DNA of 64,000 nt. It comes from Sphingomonas turrisvirgatae (lineage in GTDB: Bacteria; Pseudomonadota; Alphaproteobacteria; Sphingomonadales; Sphingomonadaceae). A program made the translations under genes and the position numbers. Positions 9,289 through 17,903 of this stretch are shown here, piece after piece (positions within the stretch are counted from its first letter, which is position 1; each line of letters begins with the position of its first letter). The notes beneath the pieces were generated by a model, which worked only from the letters and a program-made list of their open reading frames with translations, was not told the DNA's origin and did no database searches. The stretch lies in contig NZ_MDDS01000016.1 in assembly GCF_001721295.1 (NCBI RefSeq), positions 1-64,000 of the forward strand, given 5' to 3'.

Positions 9289-9315
9289 GCCGGAGCGGAC
9301 CCATCCGCTCCCGGC
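9289..9315. terminator. GC-rich hairpin between the M13 peptidase and cckA
   Basis: GCCGGAGCGGA (9289-9299) can pair with TCCGCTCCCGGC (9304-9315) around a four-base loop with one bulged C. No T-run follows in either direction, so it is at best a weak terminator or an RNA-stabilising stem. The rest of the 182-base gap shows a G-run near 9210 and CCCTC/GAGGG repeats, and no gene. Confidence 0.35.
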
Positions 9316-9370
9316 GTACCAAGCAAATTTCGCCGCTTGACCGCATCCACGCAGCCTCGGAAAGAGGTTC

Positions 9371-11758
9371 ATGGCTTCGCGTCCGGCTCCTGACATCGAG
9401 CGCCTTCCGGCGACCGCTCCACTGATCGTGGCCGCGGGCGCGGCGCTGGTTGCGGCTGTGGTCATCCTGTTCGTCGTCGGCTCGATTCCGCTGGCGGCGG
9501 GGTTCGGTGCGGCGGCACTGGCGATCGGCGTGGGCAGCTATGCCGCGGCGCGGGCACTGCCGGTCCGCGATGGCGCGGAGCCGGCGATCGACTGGTCGGT
9601 CGCGCATGCGCTTGCCTCGATGAGCAGCGACGCGCTCGCGGTGACGGACCGCGCCGGGCGTCTGGTTTGCGCCAATGAGCGGTTCGGCGCGCTGTTTCCA
9701 GGCTATCCCGCGCCGCCCAATCTGGTCATTGCCGACTGGGCGGCGGGGCAGCTCGGCACGGCAGGCCGCGCGGCGTGGCGCGACGGCAGCGCGTCGAGCG
9801 GCGCGTTCGAGGCGGCGGGAACGAAGCTGACTGCGCACATCATTCGGGTCGGCGACGCGATGCTGGTCTGGCGCTTTGCCGGCGTCGATGCGGTCGACAT
9901 CGCCAAGCAGGCGCAGTCGCTGGTCGCCGGGCCCTCTGGCGACCGGCTCGGCACGGCGGGGATCATGGTCGCGCTGTTGGGCGCAGACGGCCGTGTGCGT
10001 GCCGCCAATCGCGTGCTTCGCCTGCGCGCGATGGGCGACGAGCGGGCGATGATCGAAGGGCGCGATTTCACGCGATTCCTGACGACCGACAATTTCGGGA
10101 TCGTCCGGTTCGAGCGAGAGGGCAGTTCGGGCACGCCGCTGCGGGTGTTGGAAATCCCGTTCATCGATGGCGAGAGTGCGCCGATGCTGGTCGCCTTGCT
10201 CGACGAGGAGCTGACCATCCCCCATCCGGCGATCGGCGACAGCGCGACGGCGCACGTCCGCTCGTTGATCTCGCTGCTGCCGGCCGGCATCGCACTGGTC
10301 GGTGGGGACGGCCGCTTCGTCCACATGAACGATGCCTTTGTCCGCGCGGCGCACGTCAATCCTGCCAACCCGCCGCTTTATCCGAGCGACCTGGTGGTAC
10401 GCGAAGACAAGGGGGCGCTGGCCGACACCATCCGCCGCTTCGCGCAGGGCGCCGCGCATTCGATGGACATGACGGTCCGCTTTGCCGAGGTGCCGGACGA
10501 AGGCGTGTCGGTTTCGATCGCCGCCGCGCGCGGGCTGGGCGAGGCGGCGGTGATGCTGTCGCTGCGTGACGCGGGTGAGGAAGGGCGGCTGAAGCGACAG
10601 GTAGCGCAGGCGACCAAGATGCAGGCGGTGGGCCAGCTTGCCGGCGGCGTCGCGCATGATTTCAACAACATCCTGACCGCCGTGATCGGGCATTGCGACC
10701 TGATGCTGATGCGACATGCGCCAGGCGACAGCGACTATGACGATATCCAGCAGATCCTGCTCAATTCGAACCGGGCGGCTGCGCTGACCCGGCAACTGCT
10801 CGCCTTCTCGCGCCAGCAGACGCTGCGGCCGCAGGTGCTTCAGCTGCCCGACGTCGTTTCGGAGGTGTCGAACCTGTTGAAGCGGCTGCTGGGCGAGACG
10901 GTGCAGCTGGAAGTCAACCACGGCCGCAATCTGGGTCCGGTGCGCGCCGATCCGGGGCAGCTGGAGCAAGTGGTCGTCAACCTGGCGGTCAATGCCCGCG
11001 ACGCGATGCTGGCTAAGAATCCCAATGGCGGCGGCACGCTGACGATCGAGACGCTGAGCGTTCCCACGCACGAGGTCCGCGCGATGGACGAGGACGTGCT
11101 GCCGGTCGGCGACTATACCGCGCTGCGCGTCAGCGACACCGGAACCGGCATTCCGGCCGAGGTGCTGGCGCATATTTGGGAGCCGTTCTTCACGACCAAG
11201 GAGGTAGGGAAGGGCACAGGCCTTGGTCTTTCCACCGTCTATGGCATCATCAAGCAGTCGGGCGGGTATATCTTCGCGGAAAGCCCGAAGGGGCGCGGGG
11301 CGGTGTTCACCATCTATCTGCCCGTGCATGCCGCCGCCGAGCCGGCCAAGTTGCCGGCGGCGTCGGCCAAACCGGTGCAGGGGGATCTGTGGGGCAGCGG
11401 CACTGTCCTGCTGGTCGAGGACGAAGCCATGGTCCGCGCCGTCGCGGAGCGCGCGCTGGCGCGGCAAGGCTATACCGTGTTGAGCGCCGAGAACGGGGAA
11501 GCGGCGCTGGAATTGCTGGCGAAGGCGGACAAACCGGACCTGCTGATTTCCGACGTGGTCATGCCCAGCATGGACGGCCCGACCATGGTCAAGCATGTGC
11601 GCAAGCTCTATCCCGACCTGCCGATCCTGTTCATGTCGGGCTATGCCGAGGAGCAGTTGCGCAAATCGATCGACATCGACAACGTCGCCTTTCTACCCAA
11701 GCCGTTTTCGGTCCAGCAGCTGGCCGAGGCCGCGCGCGCCATTCTGACCGCGAAATAA
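9371..11758 (+). CDS. cckA: Cell-cycle hybrid histidine kinase CckA
   Basis: A 795-residue hybrid kinase/phosphatase. Two N-terminal membrane helices (about residues 17-60) are followed by PAS-like sensory regions (about 75-410), a HisKA domain with H429 in LAGGVAHDFNNILTAVIGH, an HATPase domain (NLAVNARDAM, GTGIPAEV, GKGTGLGLSTVYG) and a C-terminal receiver with phospho-acceptor D728 in LISDVVMPSMDG. In alphaproteobacteria CckA passes phosphate through ChpT to CtrA and CpdR and is switched by c-di-GMP. ChpT and CtrA are not in this window, but a CtrA box is found at 37200. The start has GAAAGAGG as SD. Confidence 0.92.
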   Translation: MASRPAPDIERLPATAPLIVAAGAALVAAVVILFVVGSIPLAAGFGAAALAIGVGSYAAARALPVRDGAEPAIDWSVAHALASMSSDALAVTDRAGRLVCANERFGALFPGYPAPPNLVIADWAAGQLGTAGRAAWRDGSASSGAFEAAGTKLTAHIIRVGDAMLVWRFAGVDAVDIAKQAQSLVAGPSGDRLGTAGIMVALLGADGRVRAANRVLRLRAMGDERAMIEGRDFTRFLTTDNFGIVRFEREGSSGTPLRVLEIPFIDGESAPMLVALLDEELTIPHPAIGDSATAHVRSLISLLPAGIALVGGDGRFVHMNDAFVRAAHVNPANPPLYPSDLVVREDKGALADTIRRFAQGAAHSMDMTVRFAEVPDEGVSVSIAAARGLGEAAVMLSLRDAGEEGRLKRQVAQATKMQAVGQLAGGVAHDFNNILTAVIGHCDLMLMRHAPGDSDYDDIQQILLNSNRAAALTRQLLAFSRQQTLRPQVLQLPDVVSEVSNLLKRLLGETVQLEVNHGRNLGPVRADPGQLEQVVVNLAVNARDAMLAKNPNGGGTLTIETLSVPTHEVRAMDEDVLPVGDYTALRVSDTGTGIPAEVLAHIWEPFFTTKEVGKGTGLGLSTVYGIIKQSGGYIFAESPKGRGAVFTIYLPVHAAAEPAKLPAASAKPVQGDLWGSGTVLLVEDEAMVRAVAERALARQGYTVLSAENGEAALELLAKADKPDLLISDVVMPSMDGPTMVKHVRKLYPDLPILFMSGYAEEQLRKSIDIDNVAFLPKPFSVQQLAEAARAILTAK

Positions 11759-11798
11759 GCGCTTGGCGCGTCACGCTTTGTCCGGCACAGAGCGGGCG

Positions 11799-12149
11799 AT
11801 GACTTCTCCCCAGCGTATCCTCATTGTCGAGGATGAACCCCTGATCTCGATGATGATCGAGGATTTCCTGGACATCCTGGGCAAGGACGTCGCCGGCACC
11901 GCCGACAGCGTGGCGAGCGCGATGCCGATCGTGCAGGCCGGCGGCATCGATGCCGCGATCCTGGACGTCAATCTGTCCGGTGGCGAGAAAAGCTGGCCGA
12001 TCGCCGATGCGCTGGCGGAGGCAGGCATACCGTTCGTGCTGGCGACCGGCGGCAGCGGCGACATGATTGTCGATGCGCATCAGGGTCGCCCGGTGCTTTC
12101 CAAACCGTTTACGATGGACGCGGTCGAGCAGGCGCTGGAAGCGCTCTAG
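11799..12149 (+). CDS. Single-domain response regulator
   Basis: A 116-residue stand-alone receiver. Conserved elements: acidic pair in ILIVEDEPL, phospho-acceptor D56 in AAILDVNLSGG, threonine in LATGG and the lysine in VLSKPFTMDA. There is no output domain, so it acts by protein-protein contact or as a phosphate sink. The gene lies 40 bases after cckA on the same strand, which suggests a functional link with that kinase. ATG 11799 is chosen because it starts directly at the receiver; the open frame upstream to 11763 adds an unlikely 12-residue extension. It is not CpdR or DivK by obvious signature, but this was not searched. Confidence 0.85.
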   Translation: MTSPQRILIVEDEPLISMMIEDFLDILGKDVAGTADSVASAMPIVQAGGIDAAILDVNLSGGEKSWPIADALAEAGIPFVLATGGSGDMIVDAHQGRPVLSKPFTMDAVEQALEAL

Positions 12150-12664
12150 GCGATCCGGTCGGGCACTTCGGCCGCATCCGCTTCGATCGAGGCGGACGGC
12201 GCGACCGCCTCCCACGGAAAGATGAACCAGTCTTTGGTCACCGTGCGATCGATTGTGCGCGCGCGATAATCGACGCGCTGGTTCGAGACGATGTTGTCGA
12301 GCAGCGTGGCGAAGCGGACCGTGCCAACCGCAGCATCGGCCTGAGCAAGCTTGGCGCGCAACTTGGCGATCGTCGCGCCGCTGTCGTTGATATCGTCGAG
12401 AAACAGCAGCCGCTCGCCCGCTCGGGTCCGTGCCGCGAGCGTGCCGAGCGGCGCGTCGGCGAAGTCGTGGACCTGGCTGCTGTGATCGACCGACAGCATC
12501 GGAATGCCGGTCGCATGGCTGAGATACACCGCCGGGGCGAGACCCCCGCGCCCGATGCCGATGATGAAGTCAGGCCGCCATGCCGTGTCGTTGCCAAGCG
12601 CGGCGGCGATCGTGAGCACGTCAGCGACGAACTGCTCGTGCGGGATGGCGGCGAATTCCGGCAT
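12146..12664 (-). CDS. Purine-type phosphoribosyltransferase
   Basis: A 172-residue type I phosphoribosyltransferase. The PRPP loop is LLFLDDINDSGATIAKL and the pyrophosphate loop region is FIIGIGRGGLAPAVYLS, a pattern shared with xanthine-guanine and hypoxanthine phosphoribosyltransferases. It would convert a purine base plus PRPP to a nucleotide. Its start overlaps the stop of the adenine deaminase gene by one base (TGATG), so the two are translationally coupled; the deaminase product hypoxanthine is the likely base. It is convergent with, and overlaps by four bases, the receiver gene at 11799. Confidence 0.85.
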   Translation of the reverse strand: MPEFAAIPHEQFVADVLTIAAALGNDTAWRPDFIIGIGRGGLAPAVYLSHATGIPMLSVDHSSQVHDFADAPLGTLAARTRAGERLLFLDDINDSGATIAKLRAKLAQADAAVGTVRFATLLDNIVSNQRVDYRARTIDRTVTKDWFIFPWEAVAPSASIEADAAEVPDRIA

Positions 12665-13677
12665 CAGTGCGCCGCCACATAGGCGTCGAGCCGGGCGATG
12701 TGCCGGGCTTTTTCGGCATCGTCGAGGAACGAGCCGGTGAAGCTGTTGCGTGCGAGCGTCGCCAGGTCGGCCTTGCCGAGCCCGCGCGCGGTTGCCACCG
12801 CGCGGTAGTTGTCGGCGACATAGCCGCCGAAATAGGCCGGGTCATCGGAGTTGATCGTCGCGCGTAGCCCGCTTTCCAGCATGCGGTCGATCGGGTGAGA
12901 GGCAAGGTCTGGCACCACGCACAATTTGTGGTTGGAGAGCGGACAGACAGTCAAGGTCATGCCGTCGTCCGCCAGCCGCCGGACCAGCGCGGGATCCTCG
13001 AGGCTGCGATTACCATGGTCGAGGCGATCGACGTTCAGCAGATCGAGTGCCTGCCAGACATAGTCAGGCGGTCCTTCCTCACCGGCATGCGCGACCCGCT
13101 TGAGCCCCATGCCGCCTGCCGCAGCGAACACGCGTGCGAACTTTTCTGGCGGATGGCCGACTTCGGAACTGTCGAGCCCGACGCCGGCAATACGGTCCAG
13201 CCAGGGTTCGGCAGCCTTGAGGGTAGCGAAGGCTGCCGCTTCATCCAGATGGCGCAGGAAGCACAGGATCAGCTTCGAAGTGACGCCGTGCCGCTGCGCC
13301 GCGTCATCCATCGCGGCGAGCAAGCCGTCGGCGGCCACCTGAAACGGGATGCCGCGATCGGTATGAGTCTGGGGGTCGAAGAAGATTTCGGCATGGACCA
13401 CACCATCTGCCGCAGCGCGCGCGAAATAGGCGTCGGCGAGGTCATAGAAATCCTGTTCGACCCGCAGCACGTCGGCCCCGGCGTAATAGATGTTGAGAAA
13501 ATCCTGAAGGTTTGAAAAGCTGTAGGCGGCGCGCACCGCCTCGACACTGTCGAATGGAATGGCCACGCGGTTGCGCCGCGCCAGTGCGAACATCAATTCC
13601 GGCTCGAGGCTGCCTTCGATATGCAGGTGAAGTTCGGCCTTGGGCAGACCGGCGATGAAGGGGGCGAGATCGTTCAT
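12664..13677 (-). CDS. Adenine deaminase (ADA-superfamily, type 2)
   Basis: A 337-residue amidohydrolase. The zinc motif HLHIEGSL near the N-terminus, HAGEE and the later NSDDPAYFGGYVADNY are present. SNLQDFLNIYYAGADVL, DSSEVGHPPEKF and VCPLSNHKLC are features of the adenine deaminase branch rather than adenosine deaminase, so adenine to hypoxanthine plus ammonia is the preferred reaction (family inference). The frame is open upstream to 14295, but ATG 13677 begins the conserved domain. It forms a coupled pair with the phosphoribosyltransferase: adenine to hypoxanthine to IMP. Confidence 0.85.
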   Translation of the reverse strand: MNDLAPFIAGLPKAELHLHIEGSLEPELMFALARRNRVAIPFDSVEAVRAAYSFSNLQDFLNIYYAGADVLRVEQDFYDLADAYFARAAADGVVHAEIFFDPQTHTDRGIPFQVAADGLLAAMDDAAQRHGVTSKLILCFLRHLDEAAAFATLKAAEPWLDRIAGVGLDSSEVGHPPEKFARVFAAAGGMGLKRVAHAGEEGPPDYVWQALDLLNVDRLDHGNRSLEDPALVRRLADDGMTLTVCPLSNHKLCVVPDLASHPIDRMLESGLRATINSDDPAYFGGYVADNYRAVATARGLGKADLATLARNSFTGSFLDDAEKARHIARLDAYVAAH

Positions 13678-13767
13678 CGCGCTAGCATCCCGATTATGCA
13701 CGATCGGGGCAAGGCTTGCGTGGCCGGGCAAGGCCGATAGGTTGTACATATCGATCGAGGAGCCGTG

Positions 13768-14970
13768 ATGCGTAACCCCTTTCCCTTCCTGCTGCCGCTC
13801 GCTGCTGCCGCCTGCGCCGCACAGTCTGCCGGGCCGGCAGCGCAAACGGCCGAAATGGCGCCGTTGCACACGCGCCTGATGACGATGGACACGCATCTCG
13901 ACACGCCGGTGTGGTTCAGTAATCCGCACTGGAAGTTCGGCGATCGCCACGACTGGCGAACCGATCTGGCGCAAGTCGATCTGGGGCGGATGGAGACCGG
14001 CGCGCTGGATGGCGGCATGTTCGTGATCTACACGCGGCAGGGGCCAGTGACGCCGCAGGGATTTGCCGAGGCCAAGGGGTTCGCGTTCAAGCGCTTGGGG
14101 GAAATCGAACGCACGATCGGCGCCTATCCCGCTCGGATCAAGCTGGTGACCACCGCTGAGCAGGCGATCGGCGCCGAACGCGCGGGGCAGCGCTTTGCCT
14201 TTATCAGCATCGAGAACAGCTATCCGCTGGGCGAGGACCTGTCGCTGCTGCGCGCATTTTACGATCGCGGCGTGCGGATGGCGGGGCCGGTGCACTCCAA
14301 GGACAACCAGTTCGCCGACAGCGCGACCGGAGCGGGGACGTGGAAAGGGCTCTCACCGCTGGGCAAGCGCTGGGTCGCCGAGATGAACCGCCTGGGCATG
14401 GTGATCGATGGCAGCCATTCGTCCGATGCGGCGTTCGACCAGATGCTGGAACTGAGCACCGCGCCGATCATCCTGTCGCATTCGGGTCCGAAGGCCAAAT
14501 GGGCGCACAATCGCAACATCGACGACGGCCGCATCCGCCGCCTGGCAGCGAAGGGTGGGGCCGTGTGCATGAACAGCGTGTTCCTGACCAAGATGACCTA
14601 TACCGACGAGCGCAACCGGTTGGAGGCACTGGTCGAGAAGTTCCCCTCCATGAGCGCGGCGGAACAGGCTGCCGTTACTGCACAGGTTCGCGCGCTCGAC
14701 CGGCAGGCGCCGGTGCAGGACACGGACTTCGAGAATTTCATGGAGAACCTGCTGTACCTGCTCAAGGTCGCGGGTCCGGATCATGTCTGCATGGGCGCCG
14801 ACTGGGACGGGGGCGGCGGCGTTCGAGGCTTTGAGGATATCACCGCGCTGCCGCGGGTGACCGAACGGCTGGAGGCTGCGGGCTATTCCGAAGCAGACAT
14901 CGCGAAGATCTGGTCGGGCAATGTGTTGCGTATTCTGCAATCGGCGCAGGCAGCGCGCAAACTGCGGTGA
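13768..14970 (+). CDS. Exported dipeptidase, peptidase family M19
   Basis: A 400-residue renal-dipeptidase-like metalloenzyme. An N-terminal hydrophobic segment ending in AAAAC (residues about 9-16) could be a signal peptide or a weak lipobox. The metal site is in MDTHLDTP (HxD), with ISIENSYPLG supplying the bridging glutamate, and DGSHSSDAAF and LSHSGPKA the later histidines. M19 enzymes cleave dipeptides, including some with D-residues. ATG 13768 has GAGGAG five bases before it; the GTG three bases earlier is too close. It is divergent from the adenine deaminase. Confidence 0.9.
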   Translation: MRNPFPFLLPLAAAACAAQSAGPAAQTAEMAPLHTRLMTMDTHLDTPVWFSNPHWKFGDRHDWRTDLAQVDLGRMETGALDGGMFVIYTRQGPVTPQGFAEAKGFAFKRLGEIERTIGAYPARIKLVTTAEQAIGAERAGQRFAFISIENSYPLGEDLSLLRAFYDRGVRMAGPVHSKDNQFADSATGAGTWKGLSPLGKRWVAEMNRLGMVIDGSHSSDAAFDQMLELSTAPIILSHSGPKAKWAHNRNIDDGRIRRLAAKGGAVCMNSVFLTKMTYTDERNRLEALVEKFPSMSAAEQAAVTAQVRALDRQAPVQDTDFENFMENLLYLLKVAGPDHVCMGADWDGGGGVRGFEDITALPRVTERLEAAGYSEADIAKIWSGNVLRILQSAQAARKLR

Positions 14971-14984
14971 CAGGTTTGCTAACT

Positions 14985-14992
14985 ATGGTTAA
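14985..14992. promoter_or_regulatory. Possible CtrA half-site
   Basis: ATGGTTAA, the reverse complement of the described CtrA half-site TTAACCAT, sits 44 bases before the small gene at 15037. A second CTAAC precedes it, giving an imperfect pair with a six-base gap instead of seven. Eight bases can occur by chance; the call rests on the promoter position and on CckA and a full CtrA box elsewhere in the window. Confidence 0.3.
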
Positions 14993-15036
14993 TGGAACCT
15001 GACGAACGGAACGGCGTTCGTCTGGCAGGAGAGAGT

Positions 15037-15168
15037 ATGCCAAAAACAACGACATGGCGGCAGCCGGCGCGAGCCAATGATAAGTTGCCACCCTTTGCAA
15101 CGTTGCTGATCATCGCCGGCTTTTCCATGATGGCATGGGGCCTCATCATCATGATGCTGTTCAGTTGA
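15037..15168 (+). CDS. Small single-span membrane protein (43 aa)
   Basis: An unannotated-size ORF: MPKTTTWRQPARANDK, then a hydrophobic segment from about residue 20 to 42 (TLLIIAGFSMMAWGLIIMML) and an FS end. A strong SD, AGGAGA, lies four bases before the ATG. The basic N-terminus predicts cytoplasmic N-in orientation with one membrane helix. It ends at 15168, directly abutting the convergent cyclophilin stop at 15169. No family is recognised. A possible CtrA half-site is upstream. The SD, the charge layout and the clean fit in the gap make it a likely real gene. Confidence 0.65.
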   Translation: MPKTTTWRQPARANDKLPPFATLLIIAGFSMMAWGLIIMMLFS

Positions 15169-15810
15169 TCATGGAATTCGTCTTACACTGAGGATTTTCA
15201 CCTTGGGCTCGAGCATCGAGCCCCTCATTACGCCCTGTCCTTTGGTGGGCGAGGTCGGTTGATCGAGGATTTTCCACACGACCTCCATGCCCTCGATGAC
15301 TCGGCCGAACGCCGCATAGCCGAGATTGTCGCCCGGCTTTGACGGGTCGGCGTCGAGCGAGGGCTGATCGCCGACGCTGATGGTGAACTCGCCGCGGCCG
15401 GTGCCGGGTGCCAGCCGCGCGGTCGAGATCGCGCCGTCGACGTGCTTCACCCCGGTCTTCGTGGTGGGTTCATGCGCGATCGGCGGCAGGATGCGTTTGG
15501 GGTCGTTGTCGACGCCGAACTGCACGAAGCCGAATTTGTCCTGCACCTTCACCGAGCGATAGAAGAACGCGCCGTCCAGCCGCTTCTGATCGGCATAGCG
15601 CAGGAAGTTGCGCGTGGTGATCGGCGCGCGCTCCGTTTCCAGTTCCAGCACAATGCGGCCGAGCGAGGTCTCGATCGCGACCTTTGCCGTCGCTGTCTTG
15701 ACGGCCGGTGTCGGCGTGGGGGCCGGTGCGGTCTGCGCGAGCGCGGCGGCGGGGAGGAGCAAGGCGGCGGCGAGCCCGGAATAGCTAAGCAGGGTACGGC
15801 GGATCATCAT
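15169..15810 (-). CDS. Periplasmic cyclophilin-type peptidyl-prolyl isomerase
   Basis: A 213-residue protein with a signal peptide (RRTLLSYSGLAAALLLPAAA, cleavage near ALAQT), a Pro/Thr-rich linker and a cyclophilin domain: TSLGRIVLELETERAPITTRNF, DGAFFYRSV, GRGEFTISVGDQPSLD and YAAFGRVIEGMEVV. It would isomerise Xaa-Pro bonds during folding of exported proteins. The canonical cyclophilin arginine of FHRV is present as FYRSV. ATG 15810 starts the signal peptide; the open frame extends to 15882 without family support. Confidence 0.88.
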   Translation of the reverse strand: MMIRRTLLSYSGLAAALLLPAAALAQTAPAPTPTPAVKTATAKVAIETSLGRIVLELETERAPITTRNFLRYADQKRLDGAFFYRSVKVQDKFGFVQFGVDNDPKRILPPIAHEPTTKTGVKHVDGAISTARLAPGTGRGEFTISVGDQPSLDADPSKPGDNLGYAAFGRVIEGMEVVWKILDQPTSPTKGQGVMRGSMLEPKVKILSVRRIP

Positions 15811-15944
15811 GCCGCCAGTCTGCCCGGCCCGCGCCGCTTTCGTCCACAACAGAATCGCTTGTCTGGCAGTCGCGCGACCCACAACCCATGTTGCCAGCGG
15901 CGGCTCCGTCCCCTTAGATGCGGGGCCGCCAACAAGGATTAGAG

Positions 15945-16916
15945 ATGACTGCCACGCACTCCACCCGCATGCTGATCCTCGGTTCCGGTCCGGCTGGCCT
16001 CTCCGCCGCCATCTATGGCGCGCGTGCCGGCCTCGCGCCGATCGTGGTGCAGGGCATCCAGCCCGGCGGGCAGCTGATGACGACGACGGACGTCGAGAAT
16101 TATCCCGGCTTTCGCGAGGTGATCCAGGGGCCGTGGCTGATGGGCGAGATGCAGGCGCAGGCCGAGCATGTCGGGGCGCAGATGCTGTACGACACGATCG
16201 TCGAGGTCGATCTGACCAGCCGTCCGTTCCGCATGGTCGGCGATGGCGGCACCGTTTACCTCGGCGACACGCTGGTCATCGCAACCGGGGCGCAGGCCAA
16301 GTGGTTGGGCCTCGACAGCGAAGAGGCGATGAAGGGCAAGGGCGCATCGGCCTGTGCCACGTGCGACGGCTTCTTCTATCGCGGCAAGAAGGTGGCGGTG
16401 ATCGGCGGCGGCAACACCGCGGTCGAGGAAGCGCTGTACCTCACCAACCACAGCCACGACGTGACCCTGATCCACCGCCGCGACACGCTTCGCGCCGAGA
16501 AGATCTTGCAGGAGCGGCTGTTCGCCAATCCCAAGATCAAGACGCTGTGGAACAAGGAAGTGGTCGAATTCGTCGGCGGCGGCGATCCCGAGGGGCTGGT
16601 CGCGCTGAAGCTGAAGGACACGGTCACGGGCGAGCTTTCGCAGATCGATGTCGAGGGCGGGTTCGTGGCGATCGGGCATCATCCGGCGACCGAACTGTTC
16701 CGCGGGCACCTGAAGCTGGACGCCGATGGCTATATCGAGGTCGAGCCGGGCACCCCCAAGACCAACATCCCCGGCGTGTTCGCGTGCGGCGACGTGATGG
16801 ACAAGACGTACCGCCAGGCGATCACCGCGGCGGGCACGGGCTGCATGGCCGCGCTCGACGCCGAACGCTTCCTGGCCGAGATGGATTTCGAAGCGGTCGC
16901 CGAAGCGGCGGAATAG
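15945..16916 (+). CDS. trxB: Thioredoxin-disulfide reductase
   Basis: A 323-residue flavoprotein that transfers electrons from NADPH to thioredoxin. The FAD motif ILGSGPAGLSAAIYGARAG is at the N-terminus, the redox-active pair is C137-A-T-C140 in SACATCDGFF, the NADPH motif is VIGGGNTAVEEAL, and PGVFACGDVMDKTYRQAITA is the second FAD motif. ATG 15945 has AAGGA six bases upstream; an earlier in-frame ATG at 15918 has none. It ends against the stop of the convergent DUF1801 gene. Confidence 0.96.
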   Translation: MTATHSTRMLILGSGPAGLSAAIYGARAGLAPIVVQGIQPGGQLMTTTDVENYPGFREVIQGPWLMGEMQAQAEHVGAQMLYDTIVEVDLTSRPFRMVGDGGTVYLGDTLVIATGAQAKWLGLDSEEAMKGKGASACATCDGFFYRGKKVAVIGGGNTAVEEALYLTNHSHDVTLIHRRDTLRAEKILQERLFANPKIKTLWNKEVVEFVGGGDPEGLVALKLKDTVTGELSQIDVEGGFVAIGHHPATELFRGHLKLDADGYIEVEPGTPKTNIPGVFACGDVMDKTYRQAITAAGTGCMAALDAERFLAEMDFEAVAEAAE

Positions 16917-17327
16917 CTACAGCTTCTCCCCCGGCAGTTTCGCCGCCTGTTCGAACCAGGCGGTGAGCTGTGCCGTGGGAAATTCGTCGCCCTCGTGGAT
17001 ATGGAAGTAGCGCGTGTCGCCGCTTTTCGAGGCGACGGGCGGGACGGGGGCGAGCGACTGGCCGCGAAAGAAGGTCAGCTTCACATAGCGGTCGAAGCAG
17101 TGGAAGGCGGTGAACCAGCGGCCCGGTTCGACGCCGTAGAAGGGCGTGTTCCACTTCACCGCTTTCTGCACCCCCGGCACGGTCGCGACGATCAGCGCGT
17201 CGAGCTGCTGCCCCACGGCCAGCTTCCAGCCCGGCATCGCGGCAACATAGGCCTGAACCGGCGCGTCGCCATCGCCCTTGGCGATTTGCGGGTTGCCGCC
17301 CGAAAGCAGGGTTGGCTTGTCGGTCAT
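16917..17327 (-). CDS. DUF1801 (YdhG-like) protein
   Basis: A 136-residue small cytoplasmic protein with the DUF1801 pattern: WNTPFYGVEPGRWFTAFHCF followed by VKLTFFRGQSL and a C-terminal helix ELTAWFEQAAKLPG-like. The family fold is known but its role is not. Start chosen at MTDKPTLL; six further residues would be possible with the ATG at 17345. It is convergent with trxB, with no bases between the stops. Confidence 0.75.
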   Translation of the reverse strand: MTDKPTLLSGGNPQIAKGDGDAPVQAYVAAMPGWKLAVGQQLDALIVATVPGVQKAVKWNTPFYGVEPGRWFTAFHCFDRYVKLTFFRGQSLAPVPPVASKSGDTRYFHIHEGDEFPTAQLTAWFEQAAKLPGEKL

Positions 17328-17590
17328 GGCTGCGGAACGTTGCAAAGGTTGCCCAGCGCGGGCGCGGCGTGAAACGTCGCGAAGGTTGCGACGGGTGTCA
17401 CCTTTGCGGCGTACTGTGGGACGGTCGTGGGCATGGCGCGCGGTTCCGGCATGAGGCGCGGCAGGCTAGGCCGGATCGGCGGCTGTAGGAAAGTTGTTTT
17501 GGTTCGCGCGGAGGCGCAGAGCACGCAGAGCGCGGGTCGTGCCGAGCGGATCGGCTTTCGGCGGCCCGGCGGGCGGCATTGGAGCAGGCG

Positions 17591-17848
17591 ATGACGGTGA
17601 AGCGAAAGGTGCTGCGCGGGGTGATCGCGCTCTATGCGCTGGCGGCGGTTGTCGCCTGGGCGATGGCGCTGTGCGGCGCGATGGGCTGGTTCGGCGCGGA
17701 CGGGCTGGCGGGCATTTGGGCGATCCTGCTGGCGATGCCGTGGAGCTGGGCGATGAGCTGGGTCAGCGGGCCACCGGTCGTGGGGCTGACGATCGTGGCG
17801 GCGGGGATGGCGGTGAATGTTGCGGTGCTGGTGCGGGTGGCGCGGTAG
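17591..17848 (+). CDS. Small hydrophobic membrane protein (85 aa)
   Basis: Hypothetical protein with three probable membrane segments: VLRGVIALYALAAVVAWAM, a central GLAGIWAILLAMPWSWAM and VVGLTIVAAGMAVNVAVLV, bounded by basic residues. GGAG lies six bases before the ATG. No family recognised. The upstream 260-base gap (17328-17590) holds a purine-rich segment near 17509-17540 resembling the GCGGAGGCGCAGAG repeats often found between genes in related genomes, but no further gene. It is convergent with the NACHT gene. Confidence 0.6.
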   Translation: MTVKRKVLRGVIALYALAAVVAWAMALCGAMGWFGADGLAGIWAILLAMPWSWAMSWVSGPPVVGLTIVAAGMAVNVAVLVRVAR

Positions 17849-17903
17849 TCAGGGCGGTGGTGGTGACGAGAGATAATGGGTTTGCCGTAGCAGCGCGCCA
17901 CTT

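Noticed and set aside
7884..9350. 488-codon open frame opposite the M13 peptidase
   Set aside because: Shadow frame; no domain, no SD, and the plus-strand gene has a complete zinc site and signal peptide.
9023..11596. 857-codon open frame on the minus strand opposite the M13 peptidase end and cckA
   Set aside because: Arg/His/Gln-rich translation with no family motifs; it mirrors the codon bias of cckA, which has full domain support.
13678..14295. Upstream extension of the adenine deaminase frame
   Set aside because: It runs through the divergent promoter into the dipeptidase gene; the conserved domain begins at ATG 13677.
17324..17524. 66-codon minus-strand ORF overlapping the DUF1801 start
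   Set aside because: Pro/Thr-rich, no SD, and it overlaps a better-supported gene in another frame.
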